In this document: one piece after another, positions 54,434 to 62,717 of the stretch
How the letters are laid out: each line of letters begins with the position of its first letter
Position numbering within the stretch: the first letter of the stretch is position 1
Assembly: GCF_002409645.1 (NCBI RefSeq)
Contig: NZ_DHNR01000043.1
Coordinates: 2,565 to 66,564 of the forward strand
Direction: 5' to 3'
DNA: 64,000 nucleotides
From: Acetobacter sp. UBA5411
Lineage (GTDB): Bacteria > Pseudomonadota > Alphaproteobacteria > Acetobacterales > Acetobacteraceae
Notes under the pieces: generated by a model
Database searches by the model: none
What the model saw: only the letters and a program-made list of their open reading frames with translations
What the model was told of the DNA's origin: nothing
Made by a program: the position numbers and the translations under genes

Positions 54434-54919
54434 TTGAGCGTTGACGGAACTCTCTTTCGGGAGGCCATGGCGCGTCTCGGCGCGGCTGTTACGGTCGTTA
54501 CGACGGGAACTCTGGATGAACCTGTCGGGTTCACAGCCTCGGCCGTATGCTCGGTTACGGATGATCCACCGACCCTGCTCGTCTGCCTCAAGCGTGCGAG
54601 TCGTGTGCGGGAGGCTTTCCGTGAGGGTGGCCCGATGTGCGTCAATGTTCTGGCGTCCGCCCAGCAGCATCTGTCTGATCGATTCGCCAGCGCTCTGGAT
54701 GCCGTAGAACGATTTGCGGTCGGCCACTGGACAACGCTCGAAACCGGTGCGCCGTGTCTTGAAGAAGCCGTTTCCTCGCTTGATTGCCGCATTGAACGGA
54801 TTGTTGAAGTCGGTACGCACAGTGTGCTGTTTGGTCAGGTGCAGGCCGTCAGAATGGGAAGTCCGGTTCCAGCGCTTGTCTACTTCAACCGTGCCTATCA
54901 TCATCTGCCACACAGCTGA
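54434..54919 (+). CDS. Flavin reductase family protein
   Basis: 161 residues from TTG 54434, with GGGAAG 4 nt upstream; no ATG fits the N-terminus. Features: FREAMARLGAAVTVVTTG, GFTASAVCSVTDDPPTLLVCL and HSVLFGQVQAVR, as in HpaC/RutF-like NAD(P)H:flavin reductases. It supplies reduced FMN/FAD to a partner monooxygenase, none of which is encoded here. Confidence 0.87.
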   Translation: MSVDGTLFREAMARLGAAVTVVTTGTLDEPVGFTASAVCSVTDDPPTLLVCLKRASRVREAFREGGPMCVNVLASAQQHLSDRFASALDAVERFAVGHWTTLETGAPCLEEAVSSLDCRIERIVEVGTHSVLFGQVQAVRMGSPVPALVYFNRAYHHLPHS

Positions 54920-54967
54920 GTTCGTCTCTTTCCCGGAATTTTCCTCTTTTCAACGAAAGATCATGTC

Positions 54968-55093
54968 ATGGCGACGTGTAGCCCCAAAACTGAAGTGCCT
55001 GTTATCACTCTCCGTGCTCTTCTGATTGCTCACGCCTGTCTGGCTGTGTTCATTGCACTCATGGCGTGGCTTGATTGGTCTCTTCCTAACTGA
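54968..55093 (+). CDS. Possible 41-residue membrane peptide
   Basis: ATG 54968 to TGA 55091-55093. The product has a short polar head (MATCSPKTEVP) and one hydrophobic helix (about residues 14-36) ending in LDWSLPN. GAAAGA-like sequence upstream is a weak ribosome site. A GGATCCA-TCGC-TGGATCC hairpin follows at about 55103-55120. The composition is right for a single-pass small protein, but length and the weak start leave doubt. Confidence 0.35.
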   Translation: MATCSPKTEVPVITLRALLIAHACLAVFIALMAWLDWSLPN

Positions 55094-55131
55094 GTTTCGG
55101 AGGATCCATCGCTGGATCCACGCACATGCCT

Positions 55132-55491
55132 TCAGGTAGTTGCCGGTAGTATTTCCCGCACGATTTCCGCCGGGCGACAGACACGGGTACCGAGAGTGGT
55201 CACGACGACCGGCCGATTTAGCAGGATCGGATGGGTCGAAATCGCGGTGAGAATCTGCTCATCCGTTGTGTCCTTTTCCGTCAGCTTGAGTTCCGTCGCC
55301 AGAGGTTCCTTGGTTCTGAGCAGGCTGTGAGCTCCTGAGGGCAGGCGACTAGCGAGATCGCGCAGGGTCTCAAGATCGGGTGGCGTCTTGAGATAATCGA
55401 CGATCTTCAGATCTGTAATTTCGTCCTTGAGAATGTCCAGAACCTTGCGGGACGTCCCGCAGCGTGGGTTGTGGTAGAGTATTGCCTGCAT
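55132..55491 (-). CDS. arsC: Arsenate reductase ArsC (glutaredoxin-dependent type)
   Basis: 119 residues. Active-site Cys in NPRCGTSRKVL (Cys 11), the Arg triad region (LRTKEPLATEL for R60-type, NRPVVV for R94-type) and thioredoxin fold match the plasmid R773-like ArsC family. It reduces arsenate to arsenite with glutathione and glutaredoxin. No arsB or arsR nearby; YffB-like function is less likely because the full RTKEP segment is present. Divergent from the cold-shock gene. Confidence 0.88.
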   Translation of the reverse strand: MQAILYHNPRCGTSRKVLDILKDEITDLKIVDYLKTPPDLETLRDLASRLPSGAHSLLRTKEPLATELKLTEKDTTDEQILTAISTHPILLNRPVVVTTLGTRVCRPAEIVREILPATT

Positions 55492-55682
55492 CGGGCTGTT
55501 TTCCGCTCGTGGTGAAGAATGAGGGGCTCGGTGCAGAGATCTTTCTGTCAGCCCATAGAGTCAACCAGATTGAAGTGTTTGTGGAGACTGCGGCAAGAAT
55601 TCTCTTGCCAGTCTTTGATTGTCGGTTTCGTATGGTGCCAGAACGGAGCTGAGGGCTCCGGTTTCCCGAGAGGATAAAGAGT

Positions 55683-55886
55683 ATGGCTACCGGCACTGTG
55701 AAATGGTTCAATGTGACCAAGGGTTACGGCTTCATCAAACCTGACGATTCCGACAAGGATGTGTTTGTGCACATCACAGCCGTTCAGGCCGCCGGGTGGC
55801 AGGGACTGGCGGATGGCGAGCGTCTCAGCTTTGATCTGACAGAAGATCGCGGCAAGACAGCTGCGACAAATCTCCAGAAAATCTGA
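55683..55886 (+). CDS. Cold-shock domain protein
   Basis: 67 residues, a single CSD. RNP1 is KGYGFIKP and RNP2 is DVFVHI; GTVKWFN starts the fold. It binds single-stranded RNA/DNA as a chaperone. RBS GAGAGGA is about 10 nt upstream. A hairpin follows directly after the stop. One of several such genes normally found per genome. Confidence 0.95.
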   Translation: MATGTVKWFNVTKGYGFIKPDDSDKDVFVHITAVQAAGWQGLADGERLSFDLTEDRGKTAATNLQKI

Positions 55887-55906
55887 AGCGTTCCTGAAAG
55901 AACGCT
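55887..55906 (+). terminator. Hairpin after the cold-shock gene
   Basis: AGCGTTC-CTGAAA-GAACGCT starts one base after the TGA of the cold-shock gene; it is followed by CTCTGCT instead of a T-run. Confidence 0.55.
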
Positions 55907-55981
55907 CTCTGCTGAACTGAAGAAGGAAATCCCCACAGGCCTCCGGCTGGTCCGGAACCGTCCGTGGCGAGATGTATTTTG

Positions 55982-57145
55982 ATGACAATTTTTCGATCAT
56001 TGAGAGGCGGACTGCTCTCCGAAGCTTCCCGGACGATTGCGGCCTGCGCGTTGTTGGGACTACTGGGTGCGCCCTTGGTGGCGCACGCAGCTGATAGCGT
56101 GGAACAGAGCTTTGTTCCGTCAGGTAATGTGCATGTTCTGGCACGGTTTTCTGATGCGCAGCCTTCCGGCATCGCTCATCTTGCCGATGGTCGGTTTGTA
56201 CTGTCCTTTCCCACCAGCGCGCAGACGCATCCCGGTCCGGTGCTGGCTGTCTGGAAAGGCGGTTCGGAACTTCAGCCATTTCCCGACGCCGCGACCCAGA
56301 AAGAAATGAAGTCCCCTCTGGGCATGACCGTAGATGCTCAGGGCAGATTGTGGGTGATCGACGAGGGTGTTGTCGCAGGGCAGACAGAACCCCAGACGCC
56401 TGCGATCATTCTGATTGATCCCCGCACGAACAGCATCGTTCAGCGCTTTGCGCTGACGGCTCCGGTTGTGCTGCCGGACAGTCATATCAACGATATTCGT
56501 GTCGATCTGACGCATGGCAAAAGCGGAACGGCCTTTATTTCCGATACGTCCCAGACAACGCATCCGGCTCTGATCGTTCTCGATATCGCAAGTGGTCAAG
56601 CCAGGCGGATTCTGGCGGAAGACAAAAGTGTCAGTGCGGTGGCGGGTCATGTCATGGAAGTGGACGGCAAGCTGTTCCGTTATAACCCGGACCACGCGCA
56701 AATGCCGCAGGGTGGGGTCAACGGCATTGGCCTCAGCGCAGATTCTTCCCGATTGTTCTGGACGCCTTTTTCTTCAAGGCGTCTCTACAGCGCGCCAACA
56801 GCCGTGTTGTCTGATCCTGTGATTAGCGAAGCCGGTCTCATTCAGGTTGTACGTGATGAAGGTGAAGTCGGTGTTGTCGATGGCATTTTCACCGCTCCCG
56901 ATGGCAATCTCTATATGGCTGACGAGGAACGGCATGGGGTTGTTCGCCGGACACCTGATGGCACTCTAAGCCTTGTTGCACATGATCCCCGCCTTATCAG
57001 TCCGGATAGTCTCGCCTTGGGCGAGACCGCAAACAGTCTGATCATGACGGTTGGCCAGTGGGCCAGATTGCCTGTTTTCCATGATGGTCATGACATGCAG
57101 CAGCGTCCCTATCTGGTCGTGCGCATTGATCTGAAAAACAGATAG
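55982..57145 (+). CDS. Major royal jelly/yellow-family beta-propeller protein, secreted
   Basis: 387 residues from ATG 55982. A Sec signal peptide ends near AHAAD (about residue 38). Landmarks of the MRJP/yellow family: LWVIDEG, INDIRVDLTHGKSGTAFISDT, ALIVLDIASGQ, VNGIGLSADSSRLFWTP and DGIFTAPDGNLYMAD. The six-bladed propeller is related to SMP-30/gluconolactonase. Bacterial members are secreted and of unknown substrate. It lies downstream of the cold-shock gene but is separated from it by a hairpin. Confidence 0.85.
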   Translation: MTIFRSLRGGLLSEASRTIAACALLGLLGAPLVAHAADSVEQSFVPSGNVHVLARFSDAQPSGIAHLADGRFVLSFPTSAQTHPGPVLAVWKGGSELQPFPDAATQKEMKSPLGMTVDAQGRLWVIDEGVVAGQTEPQTPAIILIDPRTNSIVQRFALTAPVVLPDSHINDIRVDLTHGKSGTAFISDTSQTTHPALIVLDIASGQARRILAEDKSVSAVAGHVMEVDGKLFRYNPDHAQMPQGGVNGIGLSADSSRLFWTPFSSRRLYSAPTAVLSDPVISEAGLIQVVRDEGEVGVVDGIFTAPDGNLYMADEERHGVVRRTPDGTLSLVAHDPRLISPDSLALGETANSLIMTVGQWARLPVFHDGHDMQQRPYLVVRIDLKNR

Positions 57146-57475
57146 TCAGTTTTTCAACCGGGGTATGTTGCCTGACAGCCCCGGGTGTCTGTGGAAGTCT
57201 TTCCTCCAGACAACTGCTCGATAGATGAAAGTCTGCATGATTTCCAGATATGCCAGTAAAATGGGCAACGGCTTGTTCTGTTGATCGTGGCGAGGTTCGC
57301 TGTGACTCGTGCGTTTTCTGACAGCGACAGCTAGAGAAGAGTGGGAATAATCCTCTTCACATAAAAGCTGAAGATATAGCTTTTATGTGAAGAGCGCATA
57401 AAAAAAATCCATGAAGACTAAGCCCGTTCCGTTCATTTTAATACAATCCTAAAGAACCCATTCGATATTGGTTTT
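57146..57475. other. Intergenic region before the lytic transglycosylase
   Basis: 330 nt without a gene. It contains a long perfect inverted repeat (listed separately) and an AT-rich run at 57395-57450 that may be the promoter of the next gene. Confidence 0.45.
57353..57394. repeat. Perfect 17-bp inverted repeat
   Basis: CTCTTCACATAAAAGCT and AGCTTTTATGTGAAGAG form a perfect stem around an 8-nt loop, 208 nt after the propeller gene and 82 nt before the transglycosylase. It could be a terminator for the upstream gene (no T-run; an A-run follows), an operator, or an IS end remnant. Confidence 0.7.
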
Positions 57476-58126
57476 ATGAACCAATTTTTTGGATATTGGC
57501 TTGTTATAGCTGGCCTTATCATGGGGCTTGCGTCGGCCAAGGCACAGGCCGCGCAGAATGTCTCGTGCGACAAGGCAGCGGCTATTGTGGAGAACAGCCT
57601 GGATATTCCTCAGGGTCTGCTTGTTGCGATTGCGCGGGTTGAAAGCAATAACCAACCCCTTGCTGTCAATGTAAACGGACTGACTGTTTCCTTTTCCCGT
57701 CAGGAACTGGCGGTCGATGCCGTAAAAACAATGCTGAAATCGGGTGCTTTCGGTCCTCGGCCACATGTCGATATCGGATGTTTCCAGATCAATCTCGGCT
57801 GGCATTCCGATGCATTTCCGTCGATTGAAGCAGGTTTTGATCCCGTGACAAATGGACTGGCAGCAGGTCTTTTCCTGCGCGAAATTCATGCAAAGACGGG
57901 TAACTGGCACGAAGCAGTCGCCCGTTATCACGCGGCTTCTCAGGCTGGAGCCCGTTACGCCGAAGCCGTTTTCCGGAAATATGAGGGCCGTTCCGGACAG
58001 AAGGCGACGGGATACTATGCATCGCCGGAAGGAGAAGCCGCCGTGTTGCAGCATGAGGGGCGAAGCTGGGTTAAAACAGCATCCGCATATGGAGTGACCG
58101 TCTTTGAACCTGATGCCGGACAGTGA
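57476..58126 (+). CDS. Secreted lytic transglycosylase (SLT domain)
   Basis: 216 residues. Signal peptide to about residue 25 (KAQAAQ). The SLT fold has catalytic Glu in AIARVESNNQP (about residue 56), DIGCFQINLGWH and AVARYHAAS. It cleaves peptidoglycan to 1,6-anhydro products. Its layout is like VirB1/IagB-type small transglycosylases, but no secretion system or flagellar gene is near. A C-terminal extension of about 60 residues after the SLT core has no known domain. Confidence 0.87.
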   Translation: MNQFFGYWLVIAGLIMGLASAKAQAAQNVSCDKAAAIVENSLDIPQGLLVAIARVESNNQPLAVNVNGLTVSFSRQELAVDAVKTMLKSGAFGPRPHVDIGCFQINLGWHSDAFPSIEAGFDPVTNGLAAGLFLREIHAKTGNWHEAVARYHAASQAGARYAEAVFRKYEGRSGQKATGYYASPEGEAAVLQHEGRSWVKTASAYGVTVFEPDAGQ

Positions 58127-58542
58127 TCATTATTCTGCGTAAATTCTGCCCATATCAATCGGATCGCACGTGCAGCGTCAGTCTGGTTAGGGAAACAAGA
58201 CCGCGATTGCGTCGTGACTATTCCGCATTCATTCATTGCGGTCATGCGCTCCATCTGATTGCTAGTGGAAAAGAAGACTGTCTTTCCAGAATGAAAAACC
58301 CACCGAAATGGTCATCGTTTCAAAGCACTATTGTTATAAGTGTGGGCTGAAAAGAGACGGCGAGGGTTGCCCCAGATAGGGGCTGGGACAGTTCTTGCTC
58401 TTCATGCCTTTTTCGAGGATGCTTTTTCTTGTGTTCCATGCGGTTCATCCTCTCTTGGCCGCTGTGAGGAAGGTATGGGGAGGGAGATACCCCGAGGTGC
58501 TGACCTGATACGCTTTTCTGTTTTGCAAGAAATCCGGGTCAT
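58127..58542. other. Intergenic gap between convergent genes
   Basis: 416 nt with no supported gene. A hairpin GCCCC-AGATA-GGGGC is at 58369-58383. A frame at 58123-58350 is Cys- and Arg-rich with no ribosome site and is not called. Confidence 0.4.
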
Positions 58543-59517
58543 TCAGCAGCAGTGACGTGGACGATAGCTGCCGAGACGGTCCACGACGGCGAGTTGAACG
58601 GTCTGTCGTGTTTCATCGACGGACGTAAAGACATGAGTGCGTGCGCGTCGTTCAATCTCCAGACTGTCTTCATGTTGAGAGGATGGTGAGGCTGTTTCCC
58701 GGATCAGGTCTGCTACCGTTATGCCTGAATGAACGGCAAAGCGTGCCACACGAAAAGCAAGACTGTTAACGACAGTTTCGGATTCCATACGGCCGAAAGC
58801 GCTTTTGTGAAGCAGCAGGCGGTTTTTGGCGTCGGCGTAAAGCGTGAAGACATGTCGTTCACAGCAGGCATGGAAATAACGCTGATGCCACAAACGGGTC
58901 TGCTCGTGCTCCGCCTGAGCCAGAGAGGCGTCGCGTGCCGCCTCCCGGTCACCGCTTTCGCGTGCTTTTACTGCGCGCGCCGCGAGCCAGGCACCGGCAA
59001 AATCGGAGTAGGCGCTGTTCTGCCAGAGAGAAGAGCCATCAGATGCCTCAGACCCGACACGAAACCGACGCTGCCCGTCTACGCCATAGATCACATGGAA
59101 AAGTTCTGGCTCCGGGTCACGGCCAATGACCAGCACGTCTGAGGGGCTGCCGGGATGGAGATAACGCTGGGTGGTGAACACATCGTAGAGTGCTTCATCA
59201 TCATATGATTGCTCGAGATGCTTCTTCACATATCCAAGAAAACGGGGGGCCTGCATTTCCAGGATACTGCGTGGGCAGAAATCGAAACTCCACCACCGCG
59301 ACATCTTGACCAGATTGAACGCCAGCGCATTGCGGAGAGGGAGGAGGGAAGCCGGTTTACTTCCATGTTCGCAGAGAAAATGCACATCGCGAAATCTGGC
59401 GATCAGTCTGTTTATCTGTCCGACAAATGGCTGGGCAAGATCAAGATAGGAGAGCAGTTGGGCCGGGTGGGAACGTTCGAGGTGCCATTCAGCAGTGAAT
59501 TCCGTTGCAGTGTTCAT
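58543..59517 (-). CDS. Hypothetical protein, 324 residues
   Basis: I do not recognise the family. From ATG 59517 (AGGG 9 nt upstream; an upstream TTG at 59580 is less likely) the protein is soluble without signal peptide or membrane helix. It is rich in aromatic and Arg residues, with segments such as WHLERSHPAQLLSYLDLAQPF, SRWWSFDFCPRSIL and LLHKSAFGRMESETVVNSL, and a Cys pair ACCERH around residue 235. Composition and codon use look normal, so it is probably a real cytoplasmic protein. Neighbours (transglycosylase, CHAP amidase) are not co-directional in a single operon, so no role is inferred. Confidence 0.7.
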   Translation of the reverse strand: MNTATEFTAEWHLERSHPAQLLSYLDLAQPFVGQINRLIARFRDVHFLCEHGSKPASLLPLRNALAFNLVKMSRWWSFDFCPRSILEMQAPRFLGYVKKHLEQSYDDEALYDVFTTQRYLHPGSPSDVLVIGRDPEPELFHVIYGVDGQRRFRVGSEASDGSSLWQNSAYSDFAGAWLAARAVKARESGDREAARDASLAQAEHEQTRLWHQRYFHACCERHVFTLYADAKNRLLLHKSAFGRMESETVVNSLAFRVARFAVHSGITVADLIRETASPSSQHEDSLEIERRARTHVFTSVDETRQTVQLAVVDRLGSYRPRHCC

Positions 59518-59844
59518 CAGGAAAAGCCCTATTCGATGCAGGATTTCAAATAGCGTATTGCAATTAAGAATTGTTCGCAATAGTGGAGTGGGTAGGGCCA
59601 GATTAAGAGAGTGTCATTTTCTCTTTTGGGTTTGGCCTCTATCGGCTCAACACGGTGTGGAGATCAGTAGTTGTCGGAAATGACAACATAAGCTGTTTAC
59701 GTATTCCGCAAATGCAATAGTGCTGATTCTGGCGCAGACAGATCGAATCTGTCTCTGTCCCTCATATTGAGATCAAAAAATGACGTCTAACCGTTGAAAG
59801 CGCATAGCCTTGAGAAGGTAATTCAAAGCAAAAAATGCCATAAA
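59518..59844. other. Intergenic gap with no gene
   Basis: About 330 nt holding the leftward promoter of the 324-residue hypothetical protein gene; no other feature seen before the terminator at 59845. Confidence 0.4.
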
Positions 59845-59871
59845 AAAAAGAGGCCATATAGGCCTCTTTTT
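59845..59871 (-). terminator. Rho-independent terminator of the CHAP gene
   Basis: AAAAAGAGGCC and GGCCTCTTTTT are perfect 11-bp arms with a 5-nt loop; read on the minus strand the stem is followed by a long T-run. It starts 19 nt after the CHAP gene stop and could also work in the other direction. Confidence 0.88.
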
Positions 59872-59889
59872 GCGGAAGTAACTGGCTTC

Positions 59890-60678
59890 TTATTTTTGAA
59901 CTTTATGCTTTGGTGCCCGATGATGTCGGAACATCGGGTGAAAGCGTCGGGGAGCACGATAATTCTGCTCAATGGTGCCCACATCTTCCGGAGCTTCAGC
60001 TACTTCCGAGCCAGCATCCGCTGCAACAGTCATCCGCTCTGCGGAGGCGGTCATGACAGGAGACGCACCCTCGCTGCGAGGATAAATGAAGCCGAAGGTC
60101 GGATAGATGGATCCGAACGATCCCTTCTGGCCGTTCAGTTCGACGCGGACAGCGGACCAGTCGTTGTCAGGTGAGACGTCGACGACACGAACATTGCGGC
60201 TGATGCCACTCTGTCCCCAGTGAGACTGGTCAATGGTGATGACGCGGCTGTTCAGGGCATTGGTTACGACAGCAACATGACCAAGCGGCATACGACGGAT
60301 CGGACGGAAGTTGAGGACGCTTCCAACTTCTGGAGCTGAGCCGCGTGCATAACGACCAGCTGCCTTGGACCACCAGTCACGTGCATTGCCTCTGATTTCA
60401 ACAGCGGATTCCGCTTTGGCGAAAGCAACACACTGGATTACATGGCTGCTGTAGTGGTTATGCCGGACCCAGCGACCGTAATAAGCAGGCGCGTAATGTG
60501 TGTGGTATCCATGCTGCACGACATTGAATGAAATGCTGTGCACACGATGATTGATGTTTTTCGTGGTTGCGTGCCGGGTGCGTGCATGACCAGAAGAGGG
60601 AAGCAGTGCATTGGTTGCGGCTACTGTGAGGGTCGCCATGGCAAGGCGACGAAAGCCAGAAGTCCTCAGCAGATCCAT
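59890..60678 (-). CDS. Secreted CHAP-domain peptidoglycan amidase
   Basis: 262 residues. A signal peptide ends near SGHA (about residue 32). The CHAP domain has catalytic Cys in SHVIQCVAFAK (about residue 83) and His in MPLGHVAVVTNA (about 133), followed by ITIDQSHWGQSGISRNVRV. It should cleave peptidoglycan peptides. A C-terminal His/Arg/Pro-rich tail (PRRFHPMFRHHRAPKHKVQK) is basic and may bind wall or membrane. The promoter area contains a perfect 18-nt palindrome, and a strong terminator follows. Confidence 0.87.
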   Translation of the reverse strand: MDLLRTSGFRRLAMATLTVAATNALLPSSGHARTRHATTKNINHRVHSISFNVVQHGYHTHYAPAYYGRWVRHNHYSSHVIQCVAFAKAESAVEIRGNARDWWSKAAGRYARGSAPEVGSVLNFRPIRRMPLGHVAVVTNALNSRVITIDQSHWGQSGISRNVRVVDVSPDNDWSAVRVELNGQKGSFGSIYPTFGFIYPRSEGASPVMTASAERMTVAADAGSEVAEAPEDVGTIEQNYRAPRRFHPMFRHHRAPKHKVQK

Positions 60679-60807
60679 AATGCGCAGCCCTCAAAATTCT
60701 CTGTGATCGTGCGTAGCAAGGCTGCTTTGCATCTGACAAGAGCCTCAGCGGCACTTACTGACCTTAAAAGTCAGATCCTATCAATCTCATAAAATGAACA
60801 GTGAAAC

Positions 60808-60825
60808 ATAGGATTTAAATCCTAT
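60808..60825. promoter_or_regulatory. Perfect 18-nt palindrome in the CHAP gene promoter
   Basis: ATAGGATTTAAATCCTAT is self-complementary over all 18 positions, 130 nt upstream of the CHAP start and next to a TTGACT -35-like element. A candidate repressor or activator site. Confidence 0.5.
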
Positions 60826-61021
60826 AATTTGTTAATAAAAGTCAATTTTTGCCTTATTTCACATTAATGATTTATTTAATATGCATTAATTCTTAAGCGT
60901 AGATACCAAACCGTGCAGTTTGATTCGCTTGATAGGTCAAAGGGAAAGAACGGCAAAGCCGTGTAGCCAGCACTCAAAAGGGCTCAACAAGGTAGTCCGT
61001 CTCACATGAGACTGCGGTAGC

Positions 61022-61052
61022 AAAAGCTTTCCTTAAACAAAAGGAAAAGGCT
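61022..61052 (-). terminator. Terminator-like hairpin after the epimerase gene
   Basis: AGCTTTCCTT pairs with AAGGAAAAGGCT (two bulged bases); on the minus strand the stem is followed by TTTTG. It starts 32 nt beyond the epimerase stop. Confidence 0.55.
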
Positions 61053-61083
61053 GTTCCTATGAATATCAGTCCGGGAAAGAGCC

Positions 61084-62052
61084 TTAGCTATGCTGGTAAT
61101 TGAGAAACCAGCGTGAAAACTGTTCCAGGCCGGTTTCGAGCGACGTGGTAGGCTGCCAGTCGATCAGTTGCTGGATCTGTTCAAGAGAGGCCCAAGTATA
61201 TTCAACATCAGCCGATGGACGGGGCGTCAGTTGAATATCAGCTTTTCGGCCCAGAAAGTTTTCCAACAGACTGATGAGCCGCACCACGGGTTCGGGAACA
61301 TTGCTCCCGATATTCAGAATGCGTGCCTTACCCGAAGGAGGCAGGTCCATTACGGCGCAGATGGCATCGACAGCATCATCGATAAAGGTGAAATCGCGAC
61401 CGAGAGAAGCCCCTTCATACAGCGTGACCGGACGGCCTTCTGTTATGGCCTTGGCAAACAGATAATAGGCCATGTCAGGCCTGCCCCACGGCCCATAGAC
61501 CGTGAAAAAACGCAGTCCTGTCAGGGGAAGTTGATGAAGGTGATGGTAGCACTCTGCTGTCAGTTCGGCGGACCGCTTGGAAACAGCGTAAAAGGAACCG
61601 GGCTGATCGACGCGGTCTGTTTCCCGGAAGGGCAACGCGGCATTCCGACCGTAAACAGAGGATGATGAGGCATACACGATGTGCCGCAGGGCAGGAAGCC
61701 GTCGGGCCAGTTCGAGAATGGCGACCTGCCCCCGGACATTGGCGTCTACAAAGGCAAACGGCATCGTGACGGAATGGCGCACACCGGCCTGTGCTGCAAA
61801 ATGCAGGATTTCGGTAATGGAACACTGCTCGAAAGCCGTGAAAACAGTCAGCAGATCATCGGCGGCGATGTCGATTTTCCGAAACGTGAAGTTCGGAAAT
61901 GCCTCAAGCTGGGCAAGACGTGCGTTCTTGAGGGCAGGATCGTAATAGCTGTTGAGATTATCAATCCCGATAACCTGCTTTCCGGACGTAAGCAGGCGCA
62001 GGCAGGTGCTGAAACCAATGAATCCGGCAGCCCCGGTGACCAGAACTGTCAC
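61084..62052 (-). CDS. NAD-dependent nucleotide-sugar epimerase (UDP-glucuronate 4-epimerase-like)
   Basis: 322 residues. Extended SDR: NAD motif GAAGFIG at residues 7-13, HFAAQAGVRHSV, catalytic Ser in YASSSSVYG, and YAVSK with the YxxxK pair. IDNLNSYYDPALK and VYGPWGRPDMAYYLFAKAI are diagnostic for UDP-glucuronate 4-epimerases (GAE/LpsL type). It would make UDP-galacturonate for capsule, LPS or EPS. No other polysaccharide gene is adjacent. Confidence 0.88.
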   Translation of the reverse strand: MTVLVTGAAGFIGFSTCLRLLTSGKQVIGIDNLNSYYDPALKNARLAQLEAFPNFTFRKIDIAADDLLTVFTAFEQCSITEILHFAAQAGVRHSVTMPFAFVDANVRGQVAILELARRLPALRHIVYASSSSVYGRNAALPFRETDRVDQPGSFYAVSKRSAELTAECYHHLHQLPLTGLRFFTVYGPWGRPDMAYYLFAKAITEGRPVTLYEGASLGRDFTFIDDAVDAICAVMDLPPSGKARILNIGSNVPEPVVRLISLLENFLGRKADIQLTPRPSADVEYTWASLEQIQQLIDWQPTTSLETGLEQFSRWFLNYQHS

Positions 62053-62101
62053 CGTATGCTCCTGTCAAACCTGCTGCGTACTACCGGGTGAGTCATGAGA
62101 G

Positions 62102-62644
62102 TCAGTGAGACTTCTTTGCGGAAGCCGGCGGAGCCATTTTGGCTTCCAGCGAGGCGGACGTCACACGATCCCCGACAACGATCCCCAGTTTCGCCGTAAT
62201 GCCGCCCTGTAGTTCGAGCGTCGCCATAGCCGGGCCATGACTGCTGATACGCGCCAGGCTCTGCGGCACGGCATTTTCGGTAATGGACTGGATGCGACCG
62301 TCAGCGTCTATGAAAACGATATCGAGCGGAACGAGCGTATTCTCCATCCACATGTCGCTCTGCTGTGGCGCGCTCCAGAGGAACAGCATGCCCTGATCGG
62401 CAGGAAGGGACGTGCGGAACATCTCGCCGACCTGCTGCTGACGCAGGGTGGTGGCCTTTTCAACCGTGAAATCATGCTTTCCGGAGGCCGAGGTGATTGT
62501 CAGCGTCTCTTTCGGAAGCGGCGGTTGAGCCGCTGTGGGAGCGCCGGTTACGGCATCATCGGCAGAGGCCGGAAGGGTCAGCGAAAGCCCGCCTGAAGCA
62601 AGCGCAAGGGACAGAAAGAGAGTGCCAAACGTCTGACGGTTCAC
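62102..62644 (-). CDS. DUF192-domain secreted protein
   Basis: 180 residues. A signal peptide ends near ASADD. The DUF192 core has VEKATTLRQQQVGEMFRTSL, MLFLWSAPQQSDMWMENTLVPLDIVFID and GRIQSI, which is the standard RxxGLMFR-MWMKNT-LDI-F pattern, with WMENT in place of WMKNT. Family function is unknown; it is widespread in proteobacteria. It is followed at 49 nt by the epimerase on the same strand. Confidence 0.9.
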   Translation of the reverse strand: MNRQTFGTLFLSLALASGGLSLTLPASADDAVTGAPTAAQPPLPKETLTITSASGKHDFTVEKATTLRQQQVGEMFRTSLPADQGMLFLWSAPQQSDMWMENTLVPLDIVFIDADGRIQSITENAVPQSLARISSHGPAMATLELQGGITAKLGIVVGDRVTSASLEAKMAPPASAKKSH

Positions 62645-62717
62645 CGATGATGTGCCTCTGCTGATCGTTCCGAAGAACGGCTGGAAAAGGAAATAGGGGA
62701 TCAGGGAAAATAAAGTC

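Larger units (their letters stand above)
60679..61083. other. Structured intergenic region upstream of the CHAP gene
   Basis: 405 nt without a gene. On the minus strand from right to left it holds: a terminator-like hairpin after the epimerase gene (61022-61052), GTCTCA-CA-TGAGAC at about 61000-61013, ACGGC-AAA-GCCGT at about 60950-60962 followed by a T/C-rich run, an AT-rich promoter with TTGACT at about 60840, the palindrome at 60808-60825, and a leader hairpin CTGAC-CTTAAAA-GTCAG at 60758-60774. Together the two middle hairpins could be part of a small RNA, but no known class is recognised. Confidence 0.45.

Noticed and set aside
58123..58350. 75-codon frame after the lytic transglycosylase
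   Set aside because: No ribosome site, overlaps the transglycosylase stop, and has a random-looking composition.
60940..61060. Known riboswitch (c-di-AMP, cobalamin, TPP, glycine) upstream of the CHAP gene
   Set aside because: None of the conserved core sequences of these classes is present on either strand.
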